Below the pieces are notes generated by a model that was not told where the DNA came from, ran no database searches, and was given only the letters and a program-made list of their open reading frames with translations. This document shows, one piece after another, positions 11,748 through 21,750 of a stretch of DNA of 64,000 nucleotides; positions within the stretch are counted from its first letter, which is position 1; each line of letters starts with the position of its first letter. The DNA comes from Batkoa obscura. Lineage: Eukaryota > Entomophthoromycota > Entomophthoromycetes > Entomophthorales > Batkoaceae. The translations under genes were made by a program, and so were the position numbers. Location: NCBI GenBank assembly GCA_030770535.1, contig JASVEC010000048.1:186001-250000 (forward strand). Reading direction: 5' to 3'.

Positions 11748-14700
11748 CTAAAAATTACTTTCACTTAAAAGCTGTGATGTATTATAAGAAGCTGTAAATC
11801 CAGATTCAGCGCTATGGCTATTATTATCAAACACTGGTGAATCCCACGAAAATAATGAGATGCTGGAAGAGCGATCGATTGGAGTACTAAAAGGACCTGA
11901 GATGCCACCACCAGAGCCAGTGGCTAATACCATTCGACTAGGATGGAAGTTTAAGGTATAAATGGGTGCTATGCGTTGACTTAATAGTAAGCCAGAAGCA
12001 CCTTGGTAATGGAAAGTGGTTCCAAGGTGTTGGCCATCCATTGTATAAACTGAAGCTCCATGTTGGGCTGTACCACTAAACAAAATTTTAAAAAAAAACA
12101 TTGTATAATTTAAAAAATAAAACTTACGTTGCTACTAAAGGTACTTGATCATGAACTGCAAACGAAGTGATTCCTGTTTTATTCGTAAACGCTTGTAATG
12201 AAACATCTGATCTTAAATCCCATAGTTTAATTTCGCCAGCAGAACTGTTTTTTGATTAATTTATATATTACTAAAAATATTTTGGTCTTACCTAGCTGTA
12301 ACCAATTCTCTTGAAGAAGCAAGTTGTAAATGACATCCTACCACAACCGAATGGTGTTCTCTCCAACATCGAATCATACTGAAAATTTTTAGACTTTAGA
12401 AATCAAATAAAAAACTAATAAACATAAAATTACCTTTCTCTTGGTGGAAGTCTACTATCATAAGCTCTGACCGAACCATCCTGGAATCCAGCAGTTAAAA
12501 AGTAGCCCCCTACCCTATCCGAGGTAAGTGAAGTGATACCGATCGTTGAACGGGTGGGTAGATCCTTTATATAAAGTTAATATTAATTATTAAATAAAAT
12601 AAGCTTAAATACCACAGAAATTCTCTCTGAAGCCACATCCCAAATTCTAAGTGAAGACGGTTCTCCACCAACAATCAAATTACCTTTAGATTGCTGCCAT
12701 TCCATAACGATACTAGGATGGGATTGTTGAGGAGAAAAATGTTTTGGTGATTTACGTGTGCTTTGTAGTTCACTATGTGCTCTAAATCCAGAAACCAATT
12801 TCGCTGATTCTGAATAATTTTGATAAAGGCTAACATTACCATCATTAGCTGCTACTGCAAGGATAGCATCATCTTCTTCATTAATTAATTTTAAACTAGA
12901 TACTCCAACTGAACCTGAATCAAAGATACGAAACTTATTAAGTCGAATCGACTCTTCCCAATTCCATACACTAATATAATTCTTTTCATCCGAAGCTATT
13001 AATATATTATCATATCGATGAAAGAGTACATTGTTAGGTTGGTTTTCATTTTGTAAAGTTTTAAATTCGGTAGTCCATCTAGTTTGATTCGCTTTAGGGT
13101 ATTGTTGTTCAGTTTCAGTTACTACTTTATCATTTCTATATCTTCTCCATAATCTTTGATGATACACCTTACTACCTGGCTCTTCATTTTCGGCCACGAT
13201 CAAATGGGGCTCAATAAAACATTTTGCGCACCAATCAAGATAGAATGATTTTATAGTTACTAATTCAGTTCCATTTACTTGCTCTGGTGTTGATAAAATC
13301 ATAGATGGATCTGTATCTTCAGCAATATTTAAATTTTGAACTGTGGATGTCAATTGGTTTAAAGAAGAGGATGAACCTTTGTCTTTTGAAACAACTATTT
13401 CTGTATCACTAGTTGATCCAAAATTATATAAACTTCTTAATGAATAGGATGCAGATCTCCTAAGTGTATTAGCAAGTTGTGACCTCCTTGAGCCATTTGG
13501 TGGTTGTGGTGATAAATTTGGGCTATTGAATGTACCGGAGTTTAGAGTAGGAGATGATGGAGGTGTCAAATGTAACAATGAATTTGCAACTTTCTCAGAA
13601 ACCTTAGTGGAGACCATAACATAATGAACTTGATCTACTACCGCTTGAGCAGCTTGAGCAATCTGAGGCATTGCATCCAAAGTTAAAATTAACAATAATT
13701 TCCAAATCAAATTATATATTAATTTATTTGAATCTTCTTCAGGATTATGATGTAAAGAATTTGTCTTATCAGTTGTTTCTCTTTCATCTTCTGGTGTTGT
13801 ATGTTTATGAGGTACTTTAGAGCGATTTGATTTTGGTGTTCCAGGTTGAGATTTATCTTCTATTGGTTTGGCTATAGTAAAAGAATCATCCTCTTCAATC
13901 GTTTCAAGTGCGATGGAAAGGAAATTGTTTTTATATCTATAAATAAATTGTGAAATAAAAACTACCCATTCTTTTCTAACAATAGGTGAGCCATCATTAG
14001 CAAGTGGAATTAAAGAGATGGCTATACTATGTTCTATATGTTGTATTTGATCTGATTTATGTAATTCAATTTCAAACAAAGTTGATAAAGCATAGACTGC
14101 TGCAGCTCTAACCTCAGGTATTGGATCTCTTAATAGAGAAATCAAACTTTCGTGAATCGAAAGTTCAAATGCTGCCCATTTAGCATCATCACATGACTTC
14201 CAAATTTGACCTAGCATGATGCAGATCCACTGTCTTAAAATAGGATGATGGTCCGTAAAGTGGTGAACAGCGATGCTTAAAATGTTATGCTTTAAGCAGG
14301 ATTGCTTTCCAACTGGGAAATCTTTACAGAAAAAGGCTAAAATTACTGCACATTCAGCTCGATTTCTTGAAAGATCAGCAAATGAATGGATTGTATCGGG
14401 TTTAAGTAAATCTATAAAATATAGATATCCATTATCTTTAAGCAAATCATTTTGACATGAGTTATCAACTGGCATTATACGAGCCCAAATAAAAGTAAGT
14501 GAGGGTTTAAGCTCTACTGCTGGGGATTGAAGCAATTTTAATACATATGGGAAAATACCTACCAAAAGTGCAGCATTGATGGCCCATAATCCCAAGTCAA
14601 AAAATTTACTAAGTAACTTTAAAGCTCTAGCTCGATGGATCTGTGATAATAAAACTTGAAGGACAATGGGCAATTGTTCAGGCATAGTCTGTTTTACCTG

Positions 14701-16008
14701 AGCTTGTGATAACCAAATTTCAAAAGCAGTTAATTGCTCAGTAAAAAAGGGACTATTTTTATATTCAAAAGGCACTCCATTTTCTTCAGCAGCAGTTAAA
14801 TCTGGTATTTGAGATAAACATAAATCCAAAGCCATATCCCATGATTTCCAAAGTGGATGATTATGAGTTTCTGGAAGTTTTGGAACAGAGATAGGGTGAC
14901 ATTTTAATGTTCTCATAATACGATCAGCCAAAAGAAAGTTTCTAAAAAGGGCAGCCATCATCAAGTCCTGACGAAACAATTTAGTAAATAAAGAAGGAGG
15001 TAATAAAGACCAAGCTATAGTGTCTGTTATTGATGTAAATACCCAACTTAAATCTCCGAGTGGAGTCCTACGATCATTTAGCCTTCCCGGTAGCTTTAAT
15101 ACCATTTCTGGAGTAACTTTGATCTTTAAGGGATTTCTAATCACAAACCATCGCATTGCCATCTCGATAGGTGTTGTAAGACAAGATGAAAATAAATCTG
15201 CCGGCAAATCTGGGCTCATAGGTAAAGTTTCATTGGCATCACAAGCTGCAAATTGAATAGTTTCACAAGCAGATGGGGGCTTTGAAAAACGTGAATCACT
15301 ACTTAATCTATGTGATTCTTGCTCCCTCTGCTGATTAAAGCGTTTGAATGATTTAATAATGTTACCTGCTGAAGAACAATCATACACATACATACAAGGC
15401 GAGCCAAGCCATGATTGTAAATCAAGGATAGAAATGGGTATATATTGAGTGTATGTTTTGTTGAAAACCCAAATTTCACCACTGTTTGTAGGTTTAGGAA
15501 CTCCATGGCCGTTATAATGAAATAAAATTCTTTCATCCTTTGAGCTTCTTCTTAAAGAACAGCACAGCTTCTTAGTATCTTCAACAGTTGGGTCTAAAAA
15601 CGGCTTATACCTAGCTCTTGGTTGCCAAACCTCATATTGTTGTTGAAGATTTTTACTGATGGCATCCAAAGCTTTTGAAGCAGGAAGCGAGTATGGGTCT
15701 ATCCAGCATTCTAGTTTAGCACAAGGACTTGTTTTTACGACATCCGGGGGATCAACGCCTATATTTAAACACAATACGAGGGCAACTGAAACCGTTTTTT
15801 GCTTATCGCCAAGCCTCCAATCTTGAATGTTAATTTTTGGATTACTTCCCTTTTCAATTCTGAACTCTTTGTTATATAGAGAATCATGCCTCTTCAAACA
15901 ATAATATAGCCTAAAAAGGTTATCCATAAAGTCTAGTTTTTCTTCTGGGGAGTCGTCTAAGCCATGCCTTGTGACTTGAATTGAATCTGAATGTGAGCTA
16001 GTGTCCAT
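11748..16008 (-). CDS. KOG1: Raptor/Kog1, TORC1 scaffold subunit
   Basis: Raptor presents substrates to the TOR kinase in TOR complex 1 at the vacuole or lysosome surface. A large first exon (16008-12613, 1132 codons) is followed by four small ones (12564-12434, 12378-12292, 12244-12128, 12075-11748), giving 1352 residues, close to the usual size. The N-terminal conserved (caspase-like) domain shows LILCLN-like SVALVLCLNIGVDPPDV, HYNGHGVPKPT, GEIWVFNKTYTQYIP and SPCMYVYDCSSAG. A HEAT-repeat middle includes DPIPEVRAAAVYAL. Residues about 1010-1352 form WD40 repeats (VSVWNWEE, LRIWDVASERIS, IKLWDLRSD). A low-complexity linker with Ser/Thr-Pro sites lies between the HEAT and WD40 parts. The start at 16008 fits the homologous N-terminus; no upstream in-frame extension was evident. 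Confidence 0.96.
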
Positions 16009-16630
16009 CTTTAAATATTAATTAAACAATGTTAGTTCCTGCTTAGTAATTAAGGTTGTGACATGAAAAATAAAAAGTGATATTTTTGTTTTTGATAAGA
16101 TTATAACTTAAAATCTAGTAAAATAAGATAACTGCGAATTTCAAATTCCTTAAATTGACATAAAATTTCGATAACCTATGATTTAATACTAATTCTAATT
16201 ATATTAATCATAAAGTATTTAAAGTTAGAATAAATTAAAAATTGTTTGATTATTTTTAACAGTATAAAACGTGTTAAACATCTATTTAAATAATATAATT
16301 ATTACTATTAGTAATTTTTACATAAGCAGAGTAATTTATGCATCTAGGTAGTATACAAAAGACAGTAAACTTAATCACTAATACCCTTTCAGCAATTATG
16401 CTAAGTTAATTAAACAGGAGTACTGCTCTTTTAACAAATATACCCTACTTGTTTGGCTTTCACTCTGAACAAATAATAGTACCTTCTAACATCAGACGGG
16501 TGATGTAGTAAAACACAACTATTATGCTCGTTAAAGCAAGTGATTAAATATATTTTAAATAAAGCTTGAAAAGAATATATAATTTTAAAAAATACTATAT
16601 AGTTAGTAAGTCAATTTATTTTAAGACGAC
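16009..16630. other. Intergenic stretch between Raptor and ACB1
   Basis: About 620 bp of AT-rich DNA holding the presumed Raptor promoter and the ACB1 3' end. No gene or repeat was recognised. Confidence 0.5.
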
Positions 16631-17052
16631 TTAATTATATTTAGCTTGAAGTTCTTTAACAAACGCAATATATTTAGCTTCAGCAGCCTCTTTTGAGGTT
16701 CCTATAAAAATAATTTAATAAAAAATAAAATTAAATAGATAAAATTTTACCTTTGAGGTTATTCCAAGCATCCCATTTAGCTTTACCAGCAAGGTCAAAC
16801 ATACCAGTTGGTTTATCTATATCCAATTTAATACTTTTTTAAAGCAAAAGCAAAAACAAAAATTTCTTACCAGTGTTTACATCACCAACGGTAGCTTGTT
16901 TAAAGTTGGCGTAAACTGTAAGCATCTCCTCATTTCCTGGCTTTGTTTTGAGGTTCTTGACATCCTCAGCAGCTTTGTTAAATTCGGCCTAAAATAAGAT
17001 TAATATTTGAATTTGATACCTAATATTATTCACTTACACTATTTCCAGACAT
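16631..17052 (-). CDS. ACB1: Acyl-CoA-binding protein
   Basis: A small cytosolic carrier of long-chain acyl-CoA esters. Four exons (17052-17038, 16988-16871, 16816-16751, 16701-16631) join to 89 residues, normal for the family. The four-helix fold is recognisable from [13 protein letters not shown], the [20 protein letters not shown] core (acyl-CoA contact region), [17 protein letters not shown] and [16 protein letters not shown]. The first exon codes for only five residues (MSGNS), joined by a GTAAGT donor. Nothing unusual was seen; all introns are 43-54 bp. Confidence 0.95.
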
Positions 17053-17106
17053 TGTTATTGAAAAATTAACTGTAATTCTATCGCTTACCTTTATATACTT
17101 TTCACT

Positions 17107-17366
17107 TCAGGAATTTATTAATATCCTTAAAATGTCCACGTAAGCCAATTCTCCGTTGTTTAAGTCCTAAATATTTTTGAATGATAAAATTTGATTCGTT
17201 GGTCAAAATTATTATAAGCTAACTTACCAATAATTTCATTTTAGAATCAGGTTGTATCATTGGACACATGTTTAAAGTTGGTATATTGAAATAAATGGCT
17301 ATGAAGTAATATAGAAGATTCTTCAATAGCTGTAAAGAATGTGGGTTTCATCTCCAGTCTAGTCAT
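17107..17366 (-). CDS. Possible small spliced gene, unrecognised
   Basis: A strong donor (TTG followed by GTAAGTTAGC, exon end at 17228) and acceptor (ATATTTAG, exon start at 17166) define a 61-bp intron in an otherwise unassigned region just upstream of ACB1. The last exon read after the splice gives DLNNGELAYVDILRILINS then stop; preceded by the upstream exon, the same frame gives PMIQPDSKMKLL. A second frame upstream starts with an ATG at 17366 (MTRLEMKPTFFTAIEE) but does not join the final exon in frame through this intron. I cannot identify a family or settle the frame. It may be a real short gene with a further 5' exon, or a chance pair of splice-like sites. Confidence 0.22.
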
Positions 17367-18233
17367 CTTTAAGTTTAATATTTCCTTTTATAAAAACTAC
17401 ACTTTTAAGTTTTATACTTTACATTCTATTAGTAGTTTAAATAATTAAAGATTGAAATACTAAAAACGACAAATTGCGCCACAACTTTAATGAGTTGAAT
17501 TAAAAAAAGACAAATTAGCAACTTCACTATAAAGTCTAATACTTTTGTTATTCTGGGACCTTCGGATATAATTATTATATCTTAAATACAGAAGATCCTA
17601 TTTTTTGATAGTAAAAATTTTATAATTGAGCCAACAGATATCATAAAAAACCATCTTTTTTAAGATTAAATAAAACAAATCTAGTCAAATAATAAATTAG
17701 TTTTAATTAAAAGGTGATTGAATACCCAAAATTTATAAACTTTATTCTATTTTATAAAACAGTAATTAATAAAGCAAAGCTCTTATAATTTAGACAGTCA
17801 AAAAAAAAGTAGTAGTTTATAGCAATTTATAATTTATAGTATTAATTTAACTTCCAATTTTAGTATCATATATAGCAATCAAAATAATTGACTGATAAAA
17901 AAAGGAGGTATAGCAGAAGTATAATAGCTAATATGATTAGAACTTCTATGTAAATAAAATATATACTTTATAATAAAGATTTTGGCTTTTCGGATGTTAA
18001 ACTCTAGTAATGAATATAAAGTAATTTAAACTGAACATTTTATTACCTGTTATAAGCTTGATCTAATATTACATGAGAACATCACCATAAAGTAAATTTT
18101 TTGACATTACTTTTAAATTGAATTCAATATTGATTTAATTAAATAATTATTATTTCTTGGAATTCGATCCATAATAGTTTACAATATATAATATATTATA
18201 GCATTTATCTTTTTGAAATGAAGAAATTTCATA

Positions 18234-18335
18234 TGGGGGGTGTCTTTTTTGGCTTCATTATTTTTTCTATCTTTTAAGCGCTATTTGAGCGGAAAGATTG
18301 TTAGTAAAATTCTTAAACACAAAAATACATCCCCA
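18234..18335 (-). mobile_element. Family A miniature element, copy 3
   Basis: A 102-bp full copy starts TGGGGGGTGTCTTTTTTGG, has core TTTTAAGCGCTATTTGAGCG and ends ATACATCCCCA. It has a clean TA duplication (18232-18233 and 18336-18337). This is the first of three adjacent insertions. Confidence 0.88.
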
Positions 18336-18430
18336 TATTCAAATTACTTACTGACGAATGAATATAGGTAAAAATATGATTTAAAAGACAAAAATATATT
18401 CCTTCTGTTTTCAGATTTAAGATATCTATA

Positions 18431-18493
18431 TGGTGATGTATTTTTTTGTTTAAGAATTTTACTAACAATCTTAAACAAAAAAATACATCCCCA
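18431..18493. mobile_element. Family A collapsed hairpin copy
   Basis: Only 63 bp long. It consists of the same family A terminus on both sides (TGTATTTTTTTGTTTAAGA and its exact complement) around a short TTTTACTAACAA centre. TA precedes it and AA follows. The usual second end and the AGCGCT core are missing, so the copy is a near-perfect palindrome. Confidence 0.82.
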
Positions 18494-18589
18494 AATCTCA
18501 TTTTGATAAAATAACTGTACTTTTAATATGTCAAACTATCGTTGGCTAATATCCGGTACCTCTAATCTAAGCTATAAATAAACTATATA

Positions 18590-18689
18590 TGAGGGTGTAT
18601 TTTTTTATTTAAGAATTTTACTAGCAATTTTCTACTTAAATAGCGCTTAAAAAATAGAAAAAATAACGAAACCAAAAAAAACACCCCCA
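18590..18689 (+). mobile_element. Family A miniature element, copy 4
   Basis: A 100-bp full copy starts TGAGGGTGTATTTTTTTATT, has core AAATAGCGCTTAAAAAATAG and ends AAACACCCCCA. TA flanks both ends (18588-18589, 18690-18691). Confidence 0.88.
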
Positions 18690-19954
18690 TATTTATTGAG
18701 AAGCTCTGATTTATTTTAAGTTTATTTTATGATAAATAAGTAATTTTTTAAACAGCCTATTTTATTAATACTTTAAAATTATTCCCATCTTATAAGCAAA
18801 AACTCATATTTCTGGATAAATATATTATTGAAATGATATGAATCACCTATTAAGGAAATATAAAAATTAATATTAATAAGCCACATTATTAGATCGAAAA
18901 ACACATATCAACTAAAAACGTATAATTGGACCATCACTCTTTTGCTTAACTATGTTCATATTGAATATATTAATGTTAGATGCTGTATTTTAAGTTGTTT
19001 TAGCTTTGAGTTTAGAAATCTATTAAAAAAATTGCTTGAAAGTTTATATCGATAATACAATATCAACAAAAAACGCAAAAAATAATACTAATAATACCCT
19101 TTAATTAAATTTAATGTTCTTTATATGATATTGGAGCTATTATAATATAACTGTCATTGGCTTACATAAATGTTATAAACTTTAGTTATGTAATCTTTTT
19201 TAAATTTAAAGCATAAAAATCTATAACTAGTAGTTTAGCCCCAACAACGACTTGTTAAATATTGAATTTGCGAAACCAGGATTTTTAAACATGAATTTAT
19301 TAATAATGACCAGAAATATTTCAAAATAGAATAGATGTATTCACTACAATAAAAAACAATCTTACCTAAGTTTTATATAAATATTGAAAATTTTCATTAA
19401 ATGTTGTATACGAAAGGTATTAACTTTTCTTTTTGAGTAATTTTGTGAAGTATTCAGCTAGTAAATTAATAAAAACAATTAAACTAAGCAGCTTCGCTTT
19501 ATTAAAGTTTTTAATGATAATTTTAAGCGAAAAAAGTACCTTATTCACTATATGTATAATGTTTACTACTTATAACTCAATCCAATAAATTAAATATTTG
19601 TTAAAATAATACCCTATTCAATCTTTTTGTTTTCTGAGTAAATTTATTGTTTCTTTAAAAAGGAAAGAAGCAAAAGTTAAAAAAAATAGTGTTAATTGGG
19701 CTAAAAAAACTATATTATTACATAAACACTAAAATAGCAGTTAAACAATCTGGCTAAATTTAATAATGAGTTAATAGTAAAGAAATAAATTAATAAACTT
19801 AGAGCTTAGTGTCCTTATGATTTGGCTAAATTGTTAATAAAAATATGGGGTTTGTTCTTAAAACATAGTACCTTCTACAGTACCATTATTAAATTTGATG
19901 CGATTAACCTATTTATCTTATCTATAGATCTTAAACATATTAACAATAAGCAAG

Positions 19955-19962
19955 TATAAAAG
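19955..19962 (+). promoter_or_regulatory. Probable TATA box of the P450 gene
   Basis: TATAAAAG lies 51 bp before the P450 start codon, with no closer equivalent. The spacing fits a TATA element with a very short leader. In DNA this AT-rich the match alone is weak; the trailing GG and the position are what favour it. Confidence 0.4.
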
Positions 19963-20012
19963 GGTACAGATAGCATTAGATCTTTTATTTATAATATCTA
20001 TTTTTCATTAAT

Positions 20013-21642
20013 ATGTCTTGGTTAGAGATTGTATCTTACCTCTCGTTATTTATTGTATCGCTAGTAGTAATACAAGTAAGTCCAATCAATGATGTTTTGT
20101 GTTAAAGTTAACATTGGATTTTATACTAGGTTGTCTACGCTTTTTACCTTTCTCCATTGAAAGATTTACCTGGCCCATGGCAAGGCAAATTAACTGCCTT
20201 TTATTCAAAGTCATTTATTTCTAAAGGTCAATATCATACCTTTTTAGAAGATTTACACGATCATTATGGACCAGTCGTTCACTTTTCTCCAAACCGTGTG
20301 TCATTTGCCACTAAAAAGGCTGCTGATACTATTTATTCAACTTACAAATTCAAAAAAACTCCTTTCTATTTATCATTCAAATATGGTGGAATTACTATCT
20401 TTAGTACTTCGTAAGTACTATTATCCTATCATCTAACCTGTTTAACTAATTTCTTAAAATAGTGATCGTGACCTTCATGCCTCAAGAGTAAATTTTAGTT
20501 TTATTTAACTATACTATATTAACGATAATATTTAGAAAAAAATCCATATGGGAACTTTAAATAAAGAAAATTTAAAGAAATTAGAACCAACTATGGTAAA
20601 GATGGGGTTCGTTCCAATGGATAAAAAATTAAAAGAAATTAGTTTACAAGGTGGTGTTTGCGATGTTTATAAGTTAATACATCAAGTATTATTTAATATT
20701 AACGGGCAACTTATTATCAGTGAAGATTTTGATTTATTAAACAAGGAAAATTTGCCCGTCTTAGATTGGTTAAAGAGCACTTTGGCTTATGGTGTGTTAC
20801 AATTCGAGTTTCCTTATATTCCTTTCGTTCCCGGCAACAGATATGGTAAAGAGGACTATGTTAACTTTTTGAAATACGTCCGTGGCAAGATCTTAGCTCG
20901 TAAATCCATCTTTGCTGAAGCTGATAAGAAGGGTGAAAAGAGACCTGAATTCAATGATATTTTACAACTCTTTTTGGATACTAAAGATGAGATAACTGGC
21001 GAAGAATTCTCTATTGAAAATTTACAAGCTGAAACTGTGACTGGATTTATTGCTGGTACTGATACCACTGCAAACACCGTTATTTGGACTTTGAAATTAT
21101 TATTAGATAATCCTGATAAATTAGCTAAGTTAGTTAAAGAAATTGACAGTGCCTTTGGCTTGAACGAGGAATACACCTCTGAAACTGTTAGACAAAAGGT
21201 TCCATATCTTGAAGCCGTTATTAATGAAGCTATGCGTTTACATCCAGTATCTTCTGGTTCTTTACCAAGACTCGTACCAAAGGGCGGCGCTGTAATTGAA
21301 GGTTATCATATCCCTGAAGATACTGAAGTTGGTATTGGAATTTATGCTTACCACCGTAGTGGTGAAGTTTGGGAAAACTCTAAGGAATTCGTACCAGAAC
21401 GTTTCCTTGGAGAAGAGGCTACCAAACGTAAATCCAACTTTTTACCATTCTTAACTGGTCCTCGTTCTTGCGTTGGCAGAGATTTTGCTTGGATGGCAAT
21501 GTTCCATATTTTTACTACTATTTTCAGAAAATACACTATCTCTTATCAAGATAAGAAGGCACCAATTACCCCACATTATTTCTTAGTATTGAAGCCAGAG
21601 GAATCTACTATGCTTATTAATGTTAAGGCACGTAGTTCTTAA
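20013..21642 (+). CDS. Cytochrome P450 monooxygenase
   Basis: A haem-thiolate monooxygenase, ER-anchored by an N-terminal membrane helix (MSWLEIVSYLSLFIVSLVVI) followed by the DLPGPW hinge. Four exons (20013-20075, 20130-20410, 20463-20487, 20536-21642) join to 491 residues, including a 25-bp micro-exon. I-helix AGTDTT at residues 296-301, ExxR (EAMR) at 354-357, PERF at 410-413 and the haem loop FLTGPRSCVG with ligand Cys 435 are all intact, so the enzyme should be active. It resembles the fungal benzoate-hydroxylase and related CYP groups in overall layout, but the substrate cannot be told from sequence. It is convergent with the subtilase gene downstream, the stop codons being 108 bp apart. 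Confidence 0.95.
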
Positions 21643-21750
21643 TTCGAGTATATTAATAAACTCTTGGGCTCTAAATTCAATTTTTTAACATTAATAGTTT
21701 TATTTATAAAAAATAACTTTAATTTTTTAAGATATTTATTAAATGTAACA

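Larger units (their letters stand above)
17367..20012. other. Intergenic region with a cluster of family A elements
   Basis: About 2.6 kb without a credible gene. Three family A elements lie within 460 bp near 18.2-18.7 kb (listed separately). The remainder is AT-rich DNA, ending in the P450 promoter. Confidence 0.55.

Noticed and set aside
11606-11797. 63-codon plus-strand frame overlapping the Raptor 3' end
   Set aside because: Overlaps the antisense of the Raptor last exon and has no features of its own.
18313-18501. 62-codon minus-strand frame
   Set aside because: It runs through parts of two family A elements and is explained by them.
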